64,000 bases of DNA. Origin: Berkiella_A sp963976875 (GTDB lineage: Bacteria; Pseudomonadota; Gammaproteobacteria; Berkiellales; Berkiellaceae). The DNA lies in NCBI GenBank assembly GCA_963976875.1, contig CAXBML010000014.1, forward strand, positions 8,768 through 72,767, given 5' to 3'. The notes under the pieces are model-generated. The model did no database searches and had not been told where the DNA came from. It saw only the letters and a program-made list of their open reading frames with translations. Positions 37,281-46,277 of the stretch are shown here, one piece after another (positions within the stretch are counted from its first letter, which is position 1; each line of letters begins with the position of its first letter). Made by a program: the position numbers and the translations under genes.

Positions 37281-37895
37281 TTATGTTCTATGTAGAGAGT
37301 ATTTACTTTTTTTATTTTTTGGTGAGTCAAGTTCTGTGATTTTATGTGTACAGCCTGGTATTTCAAATAAGGGCGTAACTAACAAGCTAGATTGAGAATG
37401 TAATGATTCTTGTCTGTTATTATATTTTGTTACCTTGTTATGATAAATAGCTATCCTTTTCTCAAGTTCATTTACATCACTTTGTGCCCGTTGTTGGTGC
37501 TTGCCTAGGTTAATGTTGATTAAAAATTGCTCGCTATACACATGTCCTTCTGCACATCGTTTTGCGTGACTGAGAAATATTTTGGCAATAGCCAGGGTGG
37601 CAGGACTTGTAATATCCGGAAGTCCATTAGTAGGAAGCTTGGCTATTAGTGCTTCAAGCTTTTGAGCCAGTTTATATTTATGGTATAAGTTGGCATCTTC
37701 AATTTTTTCACCAATAGTAGCCATTTGCATCCCTATATTATGACAAGATAAATATTTTTTATCTATTTCTGTTTTACTGAGAGAGTTATATAGGGTTGAT
37801 AATTCTCTTTGAAACATATGCCAATATTCGGTTAGGGTTAAACCTGTGTTTTTAGTTGTGGTTGCTGAGTCAATCATCATTAAGTCCTTGTTCAA
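37281..37895 (-). CDS. Hypothetical helical protein
   Basis: 204 residues without a recognised family. Predicted helical in residues 20-160, with no membrane segment. The C-terminal third is polar and contains ELDSPKNKKSKYSLHRT at the end, again a basic tail. Alone on its strand, with about 300 AT-rich bases on each side in which I see nothing. The start ATG at 37895 is the first of two close ATG codons. Confidence 0.4.
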   Translation of the reverse strand: MNKDLMMIDSATTTKNTGLTLTEYWHMFQRELSTLYNSLSKTEIDKKYLSCHNIGMQMATIGEKIEDANLYHKYKLAQKLEALIAKLPTNGLPDITSPATLAIAKIFLSHAKRCAEGHVYSEQFLININLGKHQQRAQSDVNELEKRIAIYHNKVTKYNNRQESLHSQSSLLVTPLFEIPGCTHKITELDSPKNKKSKYSLHRT

Positions 37896-38192
37896 TATTC
37901 AGTACAACAATTGTTTTGAGGCATGTATAGATAGGATTGCATCAATGAAGACTAAAAACAATTCTGAAAAATATAGCAGTAACTCAATATATTGTTCTGT
38001 GTTTATAGCCTCTGTGTGCATTTAGATAGAGTGTATTTAAAGATATACGAGTTAAAGTAAAGTTAAATTATCCAGTCAATGATTAAAAAAAATCAGATTA
38101 TTAGGATGAGGATTGAAAAATGTCCTAGGAGTCATAAATTCCTTGATGGAATTAAGGTTTACGTTAATGTTAGGTCAAAATGAAAATAAAAA

Positions 38193-38585
38193 ATGCTTGG
38201 TAACAAACATGCCACTAAACCGCGAGTTATAAACGTTGATAAAAGCCCAACATTTCCACCTGTTTTAAGTGAGTTGCAAGCTGCGAATGAGACGCCACTA
38301 GGTACAAAATTGCGGGCTGTAAAGTACCTAAACAACTCAATGGGAAACAATCACAAATCTACTAAATCAAAGTCTAGGTATCAGCAGTGGTATCAATCAT
38401 TTGCTACTGCTAAAAACGTTTTTGATGGCATGGAAACCATGCGCATGATTCAAAAAGGGCAAATTCGCCATATTGGTAAAGACGTGGTGAAGCAAAATAT
38501 CTTTATTAGAAAATTATTCGGGTAGGCTGCATAAATATAGTCCTCTGAAAACTATTTGAGAAAGATATATTTTCGCAACAGTGCC
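38193..38585 (+). mobile_element. IS6-family insertion sequence remnant
   Basis: The open frame 38193-38525 is the C-terminal half of an IS6/IS26-type transposase: KPRVINVDKSPTFPPVL, then TKLRAVKYLNN, then GMETMRMIQKGQI. The N-terminal half with the first catalytic Asp is missing. The place of the catalytic Glu, usually in NxxEQDHR after the YLNN motif, reads SMGNNHK, so it is gone too. 38571-38585 (TTTCGCAACAGTGCC) matches the IS26-type terminal repeat GGCACTGTTGCAAA in reverse with one mismatch, giving the right end. No left end is seen. Confidence 0.8.
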
Positions 38586-39016
38586 ATTTAATCTTTGTAG
38601 AATACTAGCCCTCGATGTCATGTTGCGCACTTCGGATGGCGGATTCTGATGCTTATGTCACTTAACCCTTCTTTGGTATTTTTTAAATTAGGCATTAAAT
38701 TTCTCAGTTTAGTCCACTTTCTGTTTAAATAAACAGTATGGTTTTGGATAAACCACTTTTATAGACAGTATCTATAGCAAAATTCAGAATAAATACATTC
38801 TTTCAAAGGGATACGCCTCAAAATTTATGCATTAAAGCTAAGGTTGTTTAGTCGATTGCAAAATAAAATTTATTGCGCCCCCCTTAAAATGCCAACTAGT
38901 ATTAGGTTATATACAAAGTAAATTGGTAAAATTTGATTTTAGTTCTATAATTGACACTATAATGATTCAGTATTGTAGATTCTATTTTTTACAGTGTAAG
39001 ATTAATAAAATATAAA
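38586..39016. other. Intergenic region before the PPTase gene
   Basis: 431 AT-rich bases with no gene, between the right end of the IS6 remnant and the PPTase start. No clear ribosome-binding site precedes the PPTase ATG, and no strong promoter stands out. Confidence 0.35.
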
Positions 39017-39748
39017 ATGAAAACAATACAGTTAAACTTCAAACAACAAAGTTGTAAGCAATATATAAATCTAAATGATCTGCATCTTTGGTGCTTAAAA
39101 ACATCAGATTTCTTAAATATTATAAATACTAAATATATAATTTTATCTCATGAAGAAAAAAGTATTGCCGAAAAGTTTGTTTATGAAAAAGATTTTCAAA
39201 GATATTGCGTTTCTCATATCTTATTAAGATTAGTTCTAGAAAAATATTTAAATGCTGATGCATCATCCATAAAATTCAAAATAAATAAGTGGCATAAACC
39301 ATATCTTAAAAATAATCCGTTAGTGTTTAATCTTACACACTCAAATGAAGTTGCGATCATTGCTATATCCAGGTCTGGTTTGCTAGGTGTCGATGTTGAG
39401 TATGTTAAACCAACTTATTCAAAAGAACTAATTTCATCGTTTATGAATTTTGCTGAGCAACAGTACTTTAAGAGATTGGATTCTACAGAGCAGATCAAGT
39501 ACTTTTATAAATGTTGGACTTGTAAAGAAGCTTTTATAAAAGCGATAGGTCTCGGCATGAGCTTTCCTTTAAAGAATATACAAACTCATATAAATGTGCA
39601 AAACAAGATGGAAATATTGCATATTAACAGCAATCAATTTAGTCATGAAGATTGGTTTTGTACTTCGTTATCAGCAGGAAAAGATTACCCTGTAACAGCA
39701 GTGACTAATTTCAAACCTGATCCTTTATATATTACGCATAAAAATTAA
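39017..39748 (+). CDS. Sfp-type 4'-phosphopantetheinyl transferase
   Basis: Converts apo carrier proteins to the holo form by moving phosphopantetheine from CoA onto the ACP serine. FNLTHSNEVAIIAIS, GVDVEYV and CWTCKEAFIKAIG (WxxKEA) are the three family motifs; Asp and Glu of the last two bind Mg. 243 residues, the long Sfp type for secondary metabolism. The polyketide cluster starts 4 kb downstream with the IS nest in between, so this is the probable activator of its ACPs, parted from them by later insertions. Confidence 0.92.
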   Translation: MKTIQLNFKQQSCKQYINLNDLHLWCLKTSDFLNIINTKYIILSHEEKSIAEKFVYEKDFQRYCVSHILLRLVLEKYLNADASSIKFKINKWHKPYLKNNPLVFNLTHSNEVAIIAISRSGLLGVDVEYVKPTYSKELISSFMNFAEQQYFKRLDSTEQIKYFYKCWTCKEAFIKAIGLGMSFPLKNIQTHINVQNKMEILHINSNQFSHEDWFCTSLSAGKDYPVTAVTNFKPDPLYITHKN

Positions 39749-39908
39749 CTTTGTGATGAATAAGGATTTTGAGATTTTATGTTTACCTGTTCTAGGTAAT
39801 TGGGTCATCAAGCTGCGGTTGACAAATGAATCCTGAAGATAATGAAGATGTTAATTTTGTGCAGGCCTTTTTTAATTCAATTACAAGATAAAATAAACTG
39901 TAGTAGTC

Positions 39909-40084
39909 TGTAGTGGTTTAATGGCGCCGGACACTTTAATTAGGGATAATTCATTTCAAATGTTAAGGTGTTATTATGAGCAAAAAACGACAAGATAAAC
40001 AATATTCCAAAGAATACAAAGAAGAAACCGTGGCTTTAGCCAGGGAACAAGGTTACTCTTTCCCAGAGGCGGCAACACCTTTGG
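39909..40084 (+). mobile_element. Left-end fragment of an IS3-family element
   Basis: 176 bases that match the orfA end of the IS3 element at 40091-43090 in the opposite orientation. Shared parts are the terminal sequence from TGTAGTG.TTTAATGGC to CCGGACACTTTAATTAG, and the first ~37 codons of orfA (MSKKRQ.KQYSKEYKEE). Similarity ends at about 40084, next to the other element. It is a truncated second copy. Confidence 0.8.
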
Positions 40085-40093
40085 GCGTTCTGG

Positions 40094-41001
40094 TCAAGCT
40101 ACACCGGACACATTTTTTAGTGAATTTTCAAAGTTAATTGGTGACAAATCACCATTTGCTGCATGTAGCCTTTCAAGATTATAGTACCTCATATAGTCCG
40201 CGACATCTTTTTTCATATGCTCACGCGTTGGTCGCGCGATTTTAAAAATCCAATCATATCTAAGGCTGCCAAAAAAGCGCTCAACAACAGCATTATCCCA
40301 ACAGGCACCAACATCACCCATACTGCCTCTGATGCCATACCCCTTTAGCAGGCTCTGGAATTGCTTACTTGTATATTGCGAACCCCTATCACTGTGAAAT
40401 ACCAGACCTTTCGGTTGTTTCCTCAAGTTGTAAGCTTTAATCAGGGCTTTGCTTATCAAATCTGTTGTCATACGTTTATCAATATGCCAGCCGACGATTC
40501 TCCTAGAATACAACTCCATTACACAGCAAGATACATCCAGCCTTCACCGGTTTTTAAATAGGCAATATCACCAGCCCAAATTTGATTGGGGCCAACAGGG
40601 TTAAAATTCTGATTAAGCAAATTGTCGGCAACAGAATCACTGTCCTTACGCCTTGTCGTAACCTTATATGCTAGACGCTGCGTTACTTTTAGGCCAAGCA
40701 TTGACATCAGCTTTCGAACCCGATATCGACCAATTGCAAAGCCTTCTTCGCGTAATTTCTTCATCATTTCCCGATTACCAAGACTGTTTCTGCTTTGTTC
40801 AAATAATGTCTTTATTCGACGGCATAAATGCAAAAGCTCCGCACTGATGACCTTGGCTGGCCGTTTTAGCCAATCGTAATATGACGATTTACCTACTTGC
40901 ATGACTCGACACAACAATCTAACCGGAAAATTTATTGATTCATTTTTTATGAAATCAAATTTTATTTCATTTCTTTCGCGAAGAAGGCACTGGCCTTTTT
41001 T
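40094..41001 (-). pseudogene. IS3-family orfB transposase, frameshifted
   Basis: DDE transposase part of the IS3 element. The frame runs from the slippery A6G site (CTTTTTT at 40995-41001 on plus) through RERNEIKFDF and LLCRVMQVGKSSYYDW to WMYLAV, then hits TAA at 40519-40521. The continuation MELYSRRIVGWHID is in another frame. Canonical proteins read through this join, so one base has been lost at about 40520. The second part contains FHSDRGSQYTS and ends KNVSGVA. Catalytic Asp and Glu residues are all present, split over the two frames. Confidence 0.85.
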
Positions 41002-41112
41002 AATATTTCTTTCTCCATTCGTAGCTCTTTAACTTCTTTGCGTAATTTCTTTAGCTCAACGCGTTCATCAACGGATAGAGATTTTTCTTCAAGTTCTTTT
41101 TCTATTTTTTCC

Positions 41113-42875
41113 GTAACTTCTCAATAACCTGAGGCGAGGCTAGGTTGTAGCGGCTTGCTCAATAAGGAGTGATAACGCTGGAATTTGATTTTTCATCTCA
41201 ATTCGATCAAGTAGGTAAGTCCAAAATCCCACGCCAAGCTTATTCGCTGTTTTTTTCTGACTTGCAAATGTATCACGACATTGACGGCCTTGTTTGCAAC
41301 GTGTTAAACCACTGAGCTTTCGCCTCTTTACATACTCTCGAATATCGCTCTCACTTATGTTATTATGCAATGGGATATCCGGTCGCTTCAGCACTAACAA
41401 CAATTCATGCCTATTTGCGTATAAGCGCTTTAATGCCAAGTTTAAAGTTAAATAACCTGTTTCTGTTTTACAAAACTTTCGAAAATTATTTTGAAATTTT
41501 TTCTTAAAAACTTTGCTTGGGTTTTTCTTATAGTCTAAAAGCAAGTGGTAAATATCCCATATTTGCCCACGAGCCCAATCTACAGCTTTAAGATCTAAAG
41601 CATTACCTGGTATTAACGATGTTATCCCTCGTTCTGCATGGATCCAGCATAATGAGTGCTGAAAAACATTAAATTGCCCCGCATCATCACTAACAATGAC
41701 TGTATCGGTGGAAAACCCTTGGTTCAGAATACCGCCTATTAAAGCGGCTTCCGTAACAACTCTGGCATAAATCTTATGCTTTATTTTAAGATCAATAAGC
41801 CATTTTTCAAATATTTCTTTGCCAATAATCTTTCTATTTCTAAATAGACTTAATTTAGTGCGAATCCATGGAGGCACCTTGCATTTTTTCATATGAACAA
41901 AAGAAAAGCTGGTCAAACAATATTCTTCACTTCCCTGGCTCAATAATTCAAGAAAATTTGTTCGGGTTTTTCGTTGTGTACTTTTAAACCAAGCGAACAG
42001 CTCATTGCCAATGTGAGTGCAGTAACCATTGACGCCTTGATGACGAGCCCCTGTATCATCAACATGAATATAATTTGAGGCTGATAAACCAGATTTTAAA
42101 ATTGATGCTTTTTCCTCGTGGAAGGAATCTTTCCCTTCTATCAGCAGCTTCGCTAGCTGCCCTTTAGATACACCAAACCCCAATTCTTGTAATTGGGCAT
42201 GGAGTAGTGGCTGAGTGACGCACTGATGGTGATATTGATGTAACACATAGGCTCGTAAGGTTGGGCCAAAATGGTTACCCGATAATCTACTTGGAAGTTT
42301 TGCAGTAAAATATGTGCCATCCGCTAACAGCCACCGTTCTAAGCGGTATTTAACCACAATTGGCTTTATGACAAGTTCTTGTATAATAAAATTTTGGTAA
42401 CCTTTTTGTCGGGCGCCACTGGGTACATCTTTAGCTTGGATAACTTCCTCATGTGTTATTTTTAGGGAATCACTTTTTTTGCGTTTTTTAGATCCTGCCC
42501 GCTTTTTCAACTGGGTGCCATCAGGACTTTGTTGATCCTCTTCATCATTTGATTGCTTGGGCAATTTACTAGGTCTTATCTTGGGCTTGAGATTTAATTT
42601 TTTTAACCGTTTAATTTCGGAAACGAATGTGTTGAGTTGTTCAGATTGTTTGGCAAGCTGATTTTGAAGCATCTCAATCAATGACAGCAGAGACAACACA
42701 GTTGTTGTACGCTCAGAGGCTGGTATTGAATTTATGTCAATTTGTGGTTCTTTCGATTTCATTCCTGTATTTTGGCACGTTTAGACTTTTCAAAATGTAG
42801 AGCTTTAGCTGATAAGAGTTTGATCTCATTGCCATAATTTATTTGATCCCTTGCCTCAGGTTATTGAGAAGTTAC
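41113..42875 (-). mobile_element. IS66-like (ISBst12-type) insertion sequence, intact
   Basis: 1763 bases with terminal inverted repeats of about 27 bases: GTAACTTCTCAATAACCTGA at 41113 and its reverse complement ending at 42875, the first 23 bases identical. Both sides have the 8-bp target duplication TTTTTTCC (41105-41112 and 42876-42883), the duplication size of the IS66 family. It carries one transposase gene only, without the usual small accessory genes, as in the ISBst12 group. Perfect repeats and target copies show that the insertion is recent. Confidence 0.93.
41140..42762 (-). CDS. IS66-like transposase
   Basis: 540-residue transposase. A coiled-coil and basic N-terminal part (1-110) is followed by the catalytic core: first Asp in HVDDTGARH (about 233), second in VIVSDDAGQF (about 360), Glu in NNISESDIREYVKRRK (about 480), and the C-terminal signature CRDTFASQKKTANKLG. 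All catalytic residues are present and there is no frameshift, so it should be active. Confidence 0.92.
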   Translation of the reverse strand: MKSKEPQIDINSIPASERTTTVLSLLSLIEMLQNQLAKQSEQLNTFVSEIKRLKKLNLKPKIRPSKLPKQSNDEEDQQSPDGTQLKKRAGSKKRKKSDSLKITHEEVIQAKDVPSGARQKGYQNFIIQELVIKPIVVKYRLERWLLADGTYFTAKLPSRLSGNHFGPTLRAYVLHQYHHQCVTQPLLHAQLQELGFGVSKGQLAKLLIEGKDSFHEEKASILKSGLSASNYIHVDDTGARHQGVNGYCTHIGNELFAWFKSTQRKTRTNFLELLSQGSEEYCLTSFSFVHMKKCKVPPWIRTKLSLFRNRKIIGKEIFEKWLIDLKIKHKIYARVVTEAALIGGILNQGFSTDTVIVSDDAGQFNVFQHSLCWIHAERGITSLIPGNALDLKAVDWARGQIWDIYHLLLDYKKNPSKVFKKKFQNNFRKFCKTETGYLTLNLALKRLYANRHELLLVLKRPDIPLHNNISESDIREYVKRRKLSGLTRCKQGRQCRDTFASQKKTANKLGVGFWTYLLDRIEMKNQIPALSLLIEQAATT

Positions 42876-43090
42876 TTTTTTCCTTCCATTTATAAATTAG
42901 AGTATCTTTAATTCCCAAAGATGTTGCTGCCTCTGGGACAAAGTAACCTTGTTCCCTGACTAAAGCCACGGCTTCTTCTTTGTATTCTTTGGAATATTGT
43001 TTATATTGTCGTTTTTTGCTCATAATCACACCTTAATATTTGAGATGAATTATCCCTAATTAAAGTGTCCGGTGCCATTAAATCACTACA

Positions 43091-43600
43091 CTCCACTAGT
43101 ACAAACCTCTAGGTTGGCTTTCTCCTACTATTCTAACTTTTCCGATTGCGATATGCAGCGACGGGCATGAGATATTTGTTTCTGAAAAGCAATTTAGTCT
43201 GCTTAGTTAAACGCTAAGTGGATCTGGTTTTCAAGGGAGCACTACAACTATATTTCTGACAAGCCTATGAATACGAATGGCAATTTGCCTGAAGCGAATC
43301 CTCCGGAAGGAGGCATGTCAGCAGTGTATACGATCACACGTGCTGTATAAAATAAATTCTTCAAGTTAGCTAATGAAAGTTTTATAATTTAAAATTAATG
43401 ATGTAGAAAATTGCAATCAATCTCTGGATCAGAGCTTTACTAGTTATATGCTACAATAATATCGTAAACAAGAAAATTTGAATCATACTTAATTGTCGAG
43501 CATAGAAATTAGAATTTGATATACTTGCAAGAGGAAGTAATTATAAATTATGCAGTCAAAAAAAAGTTTTGTGAATATTTTGAAATGAAGAGGTTCTCCA
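43091..43600. other. Intergenic region with a possible gene relic
   Basis: 510 bases between the IS nest and the receiver-like gene. 43207-43350 is open in one plus frame (LNAKWIWFSREHYNY, then SDKPMNTNGNLPEANPPEGG, then MSAVYTITRAV and TAA), with an ATG at 43267 that would give 27 residues. The residue choice is protein-like, so it may be the last part of a gene destroyed next to the IS. CCTCC-GGAA-GGAGG (43300-43313) forms a tight hairpin inside it. From 43351 to 43600 I see nothing but AT-rich leader. Confidence 0.35.
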
Positions 43601-44434
43601 ATGATTGATAAAGGATACTGTACAATAGCTTTATTGAGTGAAGATGAAGAATTCAAAAGTAATTTCAAAATGATATTAGAGGATATATCGCTATTTGATA
43701 TTTACATTAACGTAGAAACTTTTGACAACTCATTATCAGCTGAAGAATTCATTAAACAAAAGCATATAAATTTAACTACAGCTTTGGTAGATCTCAATAT
43801 AGAGCAAAATAATAATTTTAATTTCTGTCGCATATTGAGAGATGAATTGCTCGATAAAAAAACAGAGGTATATTTAACAGGAAATAATCAATATAATGAT
43901 TGTGATATGATTAATAAGTACAGTCTAACAGGATATATGAGGGTTAAAGAGTTTACTTCGAATAAGTTATCTTCGCTAGGTTATCAAGCAATTATTAAAT
44001 TTTTGCATAACCTACAATTGATATATTTAAGTTACATTTTACCTAAAGTTGCGATAAAAATATTTGAGAAATTAGAAGGCAACGAAGAGAAGATAATAGA
44101 TCTGAACTCTGAAGTATACATAAAACCAGTAGAAGAATTTTCAATACCATACCATGATGGGCTTACTATATTTTATATGGGCTCAAAAATTTTTTCACAA
44201 GGTACATTCATTATAAACCCGGTTAATTTAAGCCAAATCGAAAGCTTTAGGGAAATAATCAGGGTCGGTAGCGGAAAATTTAAAACGAAAAGACAGGGAA
44301 ACATCCAAGTATGGGAAAAAAGCGACCTAGTTATAGTGTTTGATAACTTTGTTGGTTTGCCATTGTCCTCGATTGATTTTATATTACAATCTATCATTAG
44401 TCCTCTTGAGGTTCTGGATTCTCTTATCAAGTAA
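43601..44434 (+). CDS. Receiver-like domain protein, possible cluster regulator
   Basis: 277 residues. Residues 8-135 resemble a response-regulator receiver domain: an acidic pair after strand 1 (LLSEDEEF), the phospho-acceptor-like Asp in TALVDLNIEQ and a Thr followed by Lys in YLTGNNQ and MRVKEFTS. Residues 140-277 are an unrecognised output domain with no DNA-binding motif that I can see. GAGG precedes the ATG. It is the first gene of the polyketide cluster on the plus strand and so may control it, but this is inference; a degenerate receiver is also possible. Confidence 0.5.
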   Translation: MIDKGYCTIALLSEDEEFKSNFKMILEDISLFDIYINVETFDNSLSAEEFIKQKHINLTTALVDLNIEQNNNFNFCRILRDELLDKKTEVYLTGNNQYNDCDMINKYSLTGYMRVKEFTSNKLSSLGYQAIIKFLHNLQLIYLSYILPKVAIKIFEKLEGNEEKIIDLNSEVYIKPVEEFSIPYHDGLTIFYMGSKIFSQGTFIINPVNLSQIESFREIIRVGSGKFKTKRQGNIQVWEKSDLVIVFDNFVGLPLSSIDFILQSIISPLEVLDSLIK

Positions 44435-44689
44435 ATCTCTGTTAGAGTAAGAATGTTTTAACACAATTTAAAGCTAGCAAAACATTAATAGTTACATAGA
44501 TGATTAATTTTGGCCTCAAACATTGCTTTATTATTTTCGTTAATTGAATTACACAGATTTTCTTTTCTTCCCAACCTTTGAATTTTAAGTCTAGACTTTA
44601 CAATTTGTCGATATTGACACAGAAAGTCGAGGTAAGTTAGGATGTAAATTATACTGCTAATTGTTCGTATATGTTAGGAACATTAAAAT

Positions 44690-45382
44690 ATGCCTGTCAC
44701 TTTGTTTTGCTTCCCCTTTGCTGGCGGAAGCTCCGCATTGTTCCATAAGATTAAAAGAGATATTCAAAATGTGGATATTCAAGTTATGGAATATCCAGGC
44801 CATGGTCGTAGATTTTCAGAGCCATTAAAAAATCGTTTCGCTGATCTTGAAAATAACTTATACGATTCTCTCAAACCGCTTTTAAAGCAACCCTATGCAA
44901 TTTACGGACATAGTTTAGGTGCATTGATAGGATTTGAGTTAACTAGAAAAATTATTAGAAATGGTGATCCTGCACCCCAAAATTTTATTTTGTCTGGTAG
45001 AAGAGCACCACATATTCCACCATCCATGCCCCAGATTCATCATTTAGAACGGGAATCTTTTATAGAGAAATTTGAACAATATTACCAGCCATTACCAAGT
45101 GAAATTAAGAACGAGCCCAGTACATTAGCATTATTTTTACCCATTATAAAAGCTGATATATCTGTTTTAGAAGATTACCAATTTGATGGTTATAACGAAA
45201 TCTTACCCTGTCCAATCACCGCAATTGCTGGGGACAGTGATTTACACTCTTCATTAGCAGATGTTAAATTATGGAAAAAATATACTAGTCAATTTAATTG
45301 TTATGAAATCAAATCTGACCATTACTCTTTTTTTTCTGATAATATAGAGTTTACTAAACTAGTTAGTAAAATACTGAATTAA
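44690..45382 (+). CDS. Type II thioesterase of the polyketide cluster
   Basis: External thioesterase (230 residues) that removes wrong or stalled acyl groups from carrier proteins. FPFAGGSS, EYPGHGRRF and the nucleophile motif YGHSLGALIGFE are typical; the final SDHYSFF holds the His. Located directly before the AT gene with 29 bases in between, so the two belong to the same operon. Confidence 0.92.
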   Translation: MPVTLFCFPFAGGSSALFHKIKRDIQNVDIQVMEYPGHGRRFSEPLKNRFADLENNLYDSLKPLLKQPYAIYGHSLGALIGFELTRKIIRNGDPAPQNFILSGRRAPHIPPSMPQIHHLERESFIEKFEQYYQPLPSEIKNEPSTLALFLPIIKADISVLEDYQFDGYNEILPCPITAIAGDSDLHSSLADVKLWKKYTSQFNCYEIKSDHYSFFSDNIEFTKLVSKILN

Positions 45383-45411
45383 AATATATTATAATTAATA
45401 AGGTAAATGCA

Positions 45412-46266
45412 ATGGCGAAAAAAATATTTATGTTTCCTGGGCAAGGCTCACAATCTGCAGGTATGGGGGGGAAAGAATTATTTGATCAGTTTCCTAATGA
45501 GGTTGCCATTGCTGATGAGGTGTTAGGCTATTCTATCCAGGATTTATGCTTAAATGATCCTGAGAAACAGTTAACCCAGACGGAATATACCCAACCTGCA
45601 TTGTATGTAGTAAACCATCTGCTCTATTTATCTAAGTATCAAAACCAAATTCCTGACTATATCATAGGACATAGCTTGGGAGAATATAATGCATTACTTT
45701 TAGCTGGTGCCTTTGAGTTTGCTGAAGGTCTAAAGATGGTGAAAAAGAGAGGAGCTCTCATGTCTTTGGCTAAAGAAGGTACAATGGCTGCAATCATCGG
45801 GGTAGATATTGAAGTACTAAAAAAAATATTGTCAGAAAATAATTTATCAAAAATAGATATTGCAAATATTAATAGCTTTAAGCAAACAGTTATTAGTGGT
45901 TCTGAGCAAGATATTAAGACTGCTCGAGATGTTTTTGAAAAAGTAGGCAATATAATATTTTTTCCACTAAATGTAAGTGGTGCTTTTCACTCGAGGTATA
46001 TGCAAGGCGTTGCAGATCAGTTTAGTGATTTTATTAAGAATTTTAGTTTCTCAAACATCCAAATACCTGTAATAAGCAATTATTCAGCCAAACCTTATTC
46101 GAATGAATCAATTCATGAAAATTTAGTAAAACAAATCTATAACTCGGTCCAGTGGGTAGCATCTATTCAATACTGTAAAGAACAAGATAGCGATTGTGAG
46201 TTTACAGAAGTTGGTCCGGGAAAAGTACTAACTAATTTGATTAAAAAAATTGAAATGAACAGTTAG
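45412..46266 (+). CDS. Trans-acting malonyl-CoA:ACP acyltransferase
   Basis: Stand-alone acyltransferase of the FabD type that loads malonyl units onto the AT-less modules of the synthase. FPGQGSQSAGMG starts the protein, Ser88 in IGHSLGEYNA is the nucleophile, the Arg in KKRGALM binds the malonyl carboxylate and the His in SGAFHSRYM completes the dyad. 284 residues is a single AT with no second domain. The giant synthase has no AT in its visible modules, so this gene should serve it. Confidence 0.93.
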   Translation: MAKKIFMFPGQGSQSAGMGGKELFDQFPNEVAIADEVLGYSIQDLCLNDPEKQLTQTEYTQPALYVVNHLLYLSKYQNQIPDYIIGHSLGEYNALLLAGAFEFAEGLKMVKKRGALMSLAKEGTMAAIIGVDIEVLKKILSENNLSKIDIANINSFKQTVISGSEQDIKTARDVFEKVGNIIFFPLNVSGAFHSRYMQGVADQFSDFIKNFSFSNIQIPVISNYSAKPYSNESIHENLVKQIYNSVQWVASIQYCKEQDSDCEFTEVGPGKVLTNLIKKIEMNS

Positions 46267-46277
46267 GCATTCTAACC

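Larger units (their letters stand above)
40962..43023 (-). pseudogene. IS3-family orfA split by the IS66-like insertion
   Basis: Helix-turn-helix protein of the IS3 element. 43023-42884 encodes the N-terminal part (MSKKRQYKQYSKEYKEEAVA and on to YKWK) and 41112-40962 the leucine-zipper C-terminal part (EKIEKELEEKSLSVDERVE to FAKEMK, stop). Removing the insertion and one 8-bp target copy joins the halves in frame with TGG-AAG-GAA-AAA. So the element was intact in orfA when hit. Confidence 0.85.
40091..43090 (-). mobile_element. IS3-family element interrupted by an IS66-like element
   Basis: About 3000 bases; without the inserted IS66-like element and one target copy it is about 1229 bases, the normal IS3-family size. 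One end starts TGTAGTGATTTAATGGCACC (minus strand, from 43090) and the other end near 40091 carries the matching CACCGGACAC core (40102-40111 against 43065-43074). It encodes orfA (split) and orfB (frameshifted) on the minus strand. No matching 3-bp target duplication was found at the outer ends, and the exact right terminus is uncertain by some bases. Confidence 0.85.

Noticed and set aside
43300..43313. Translation attenuator with hidden ribosome-binding site (GGAGG in a hairpin)
   Set aside because: The GGAGG is only one base from the next ATG and no gene of useful length follows it.
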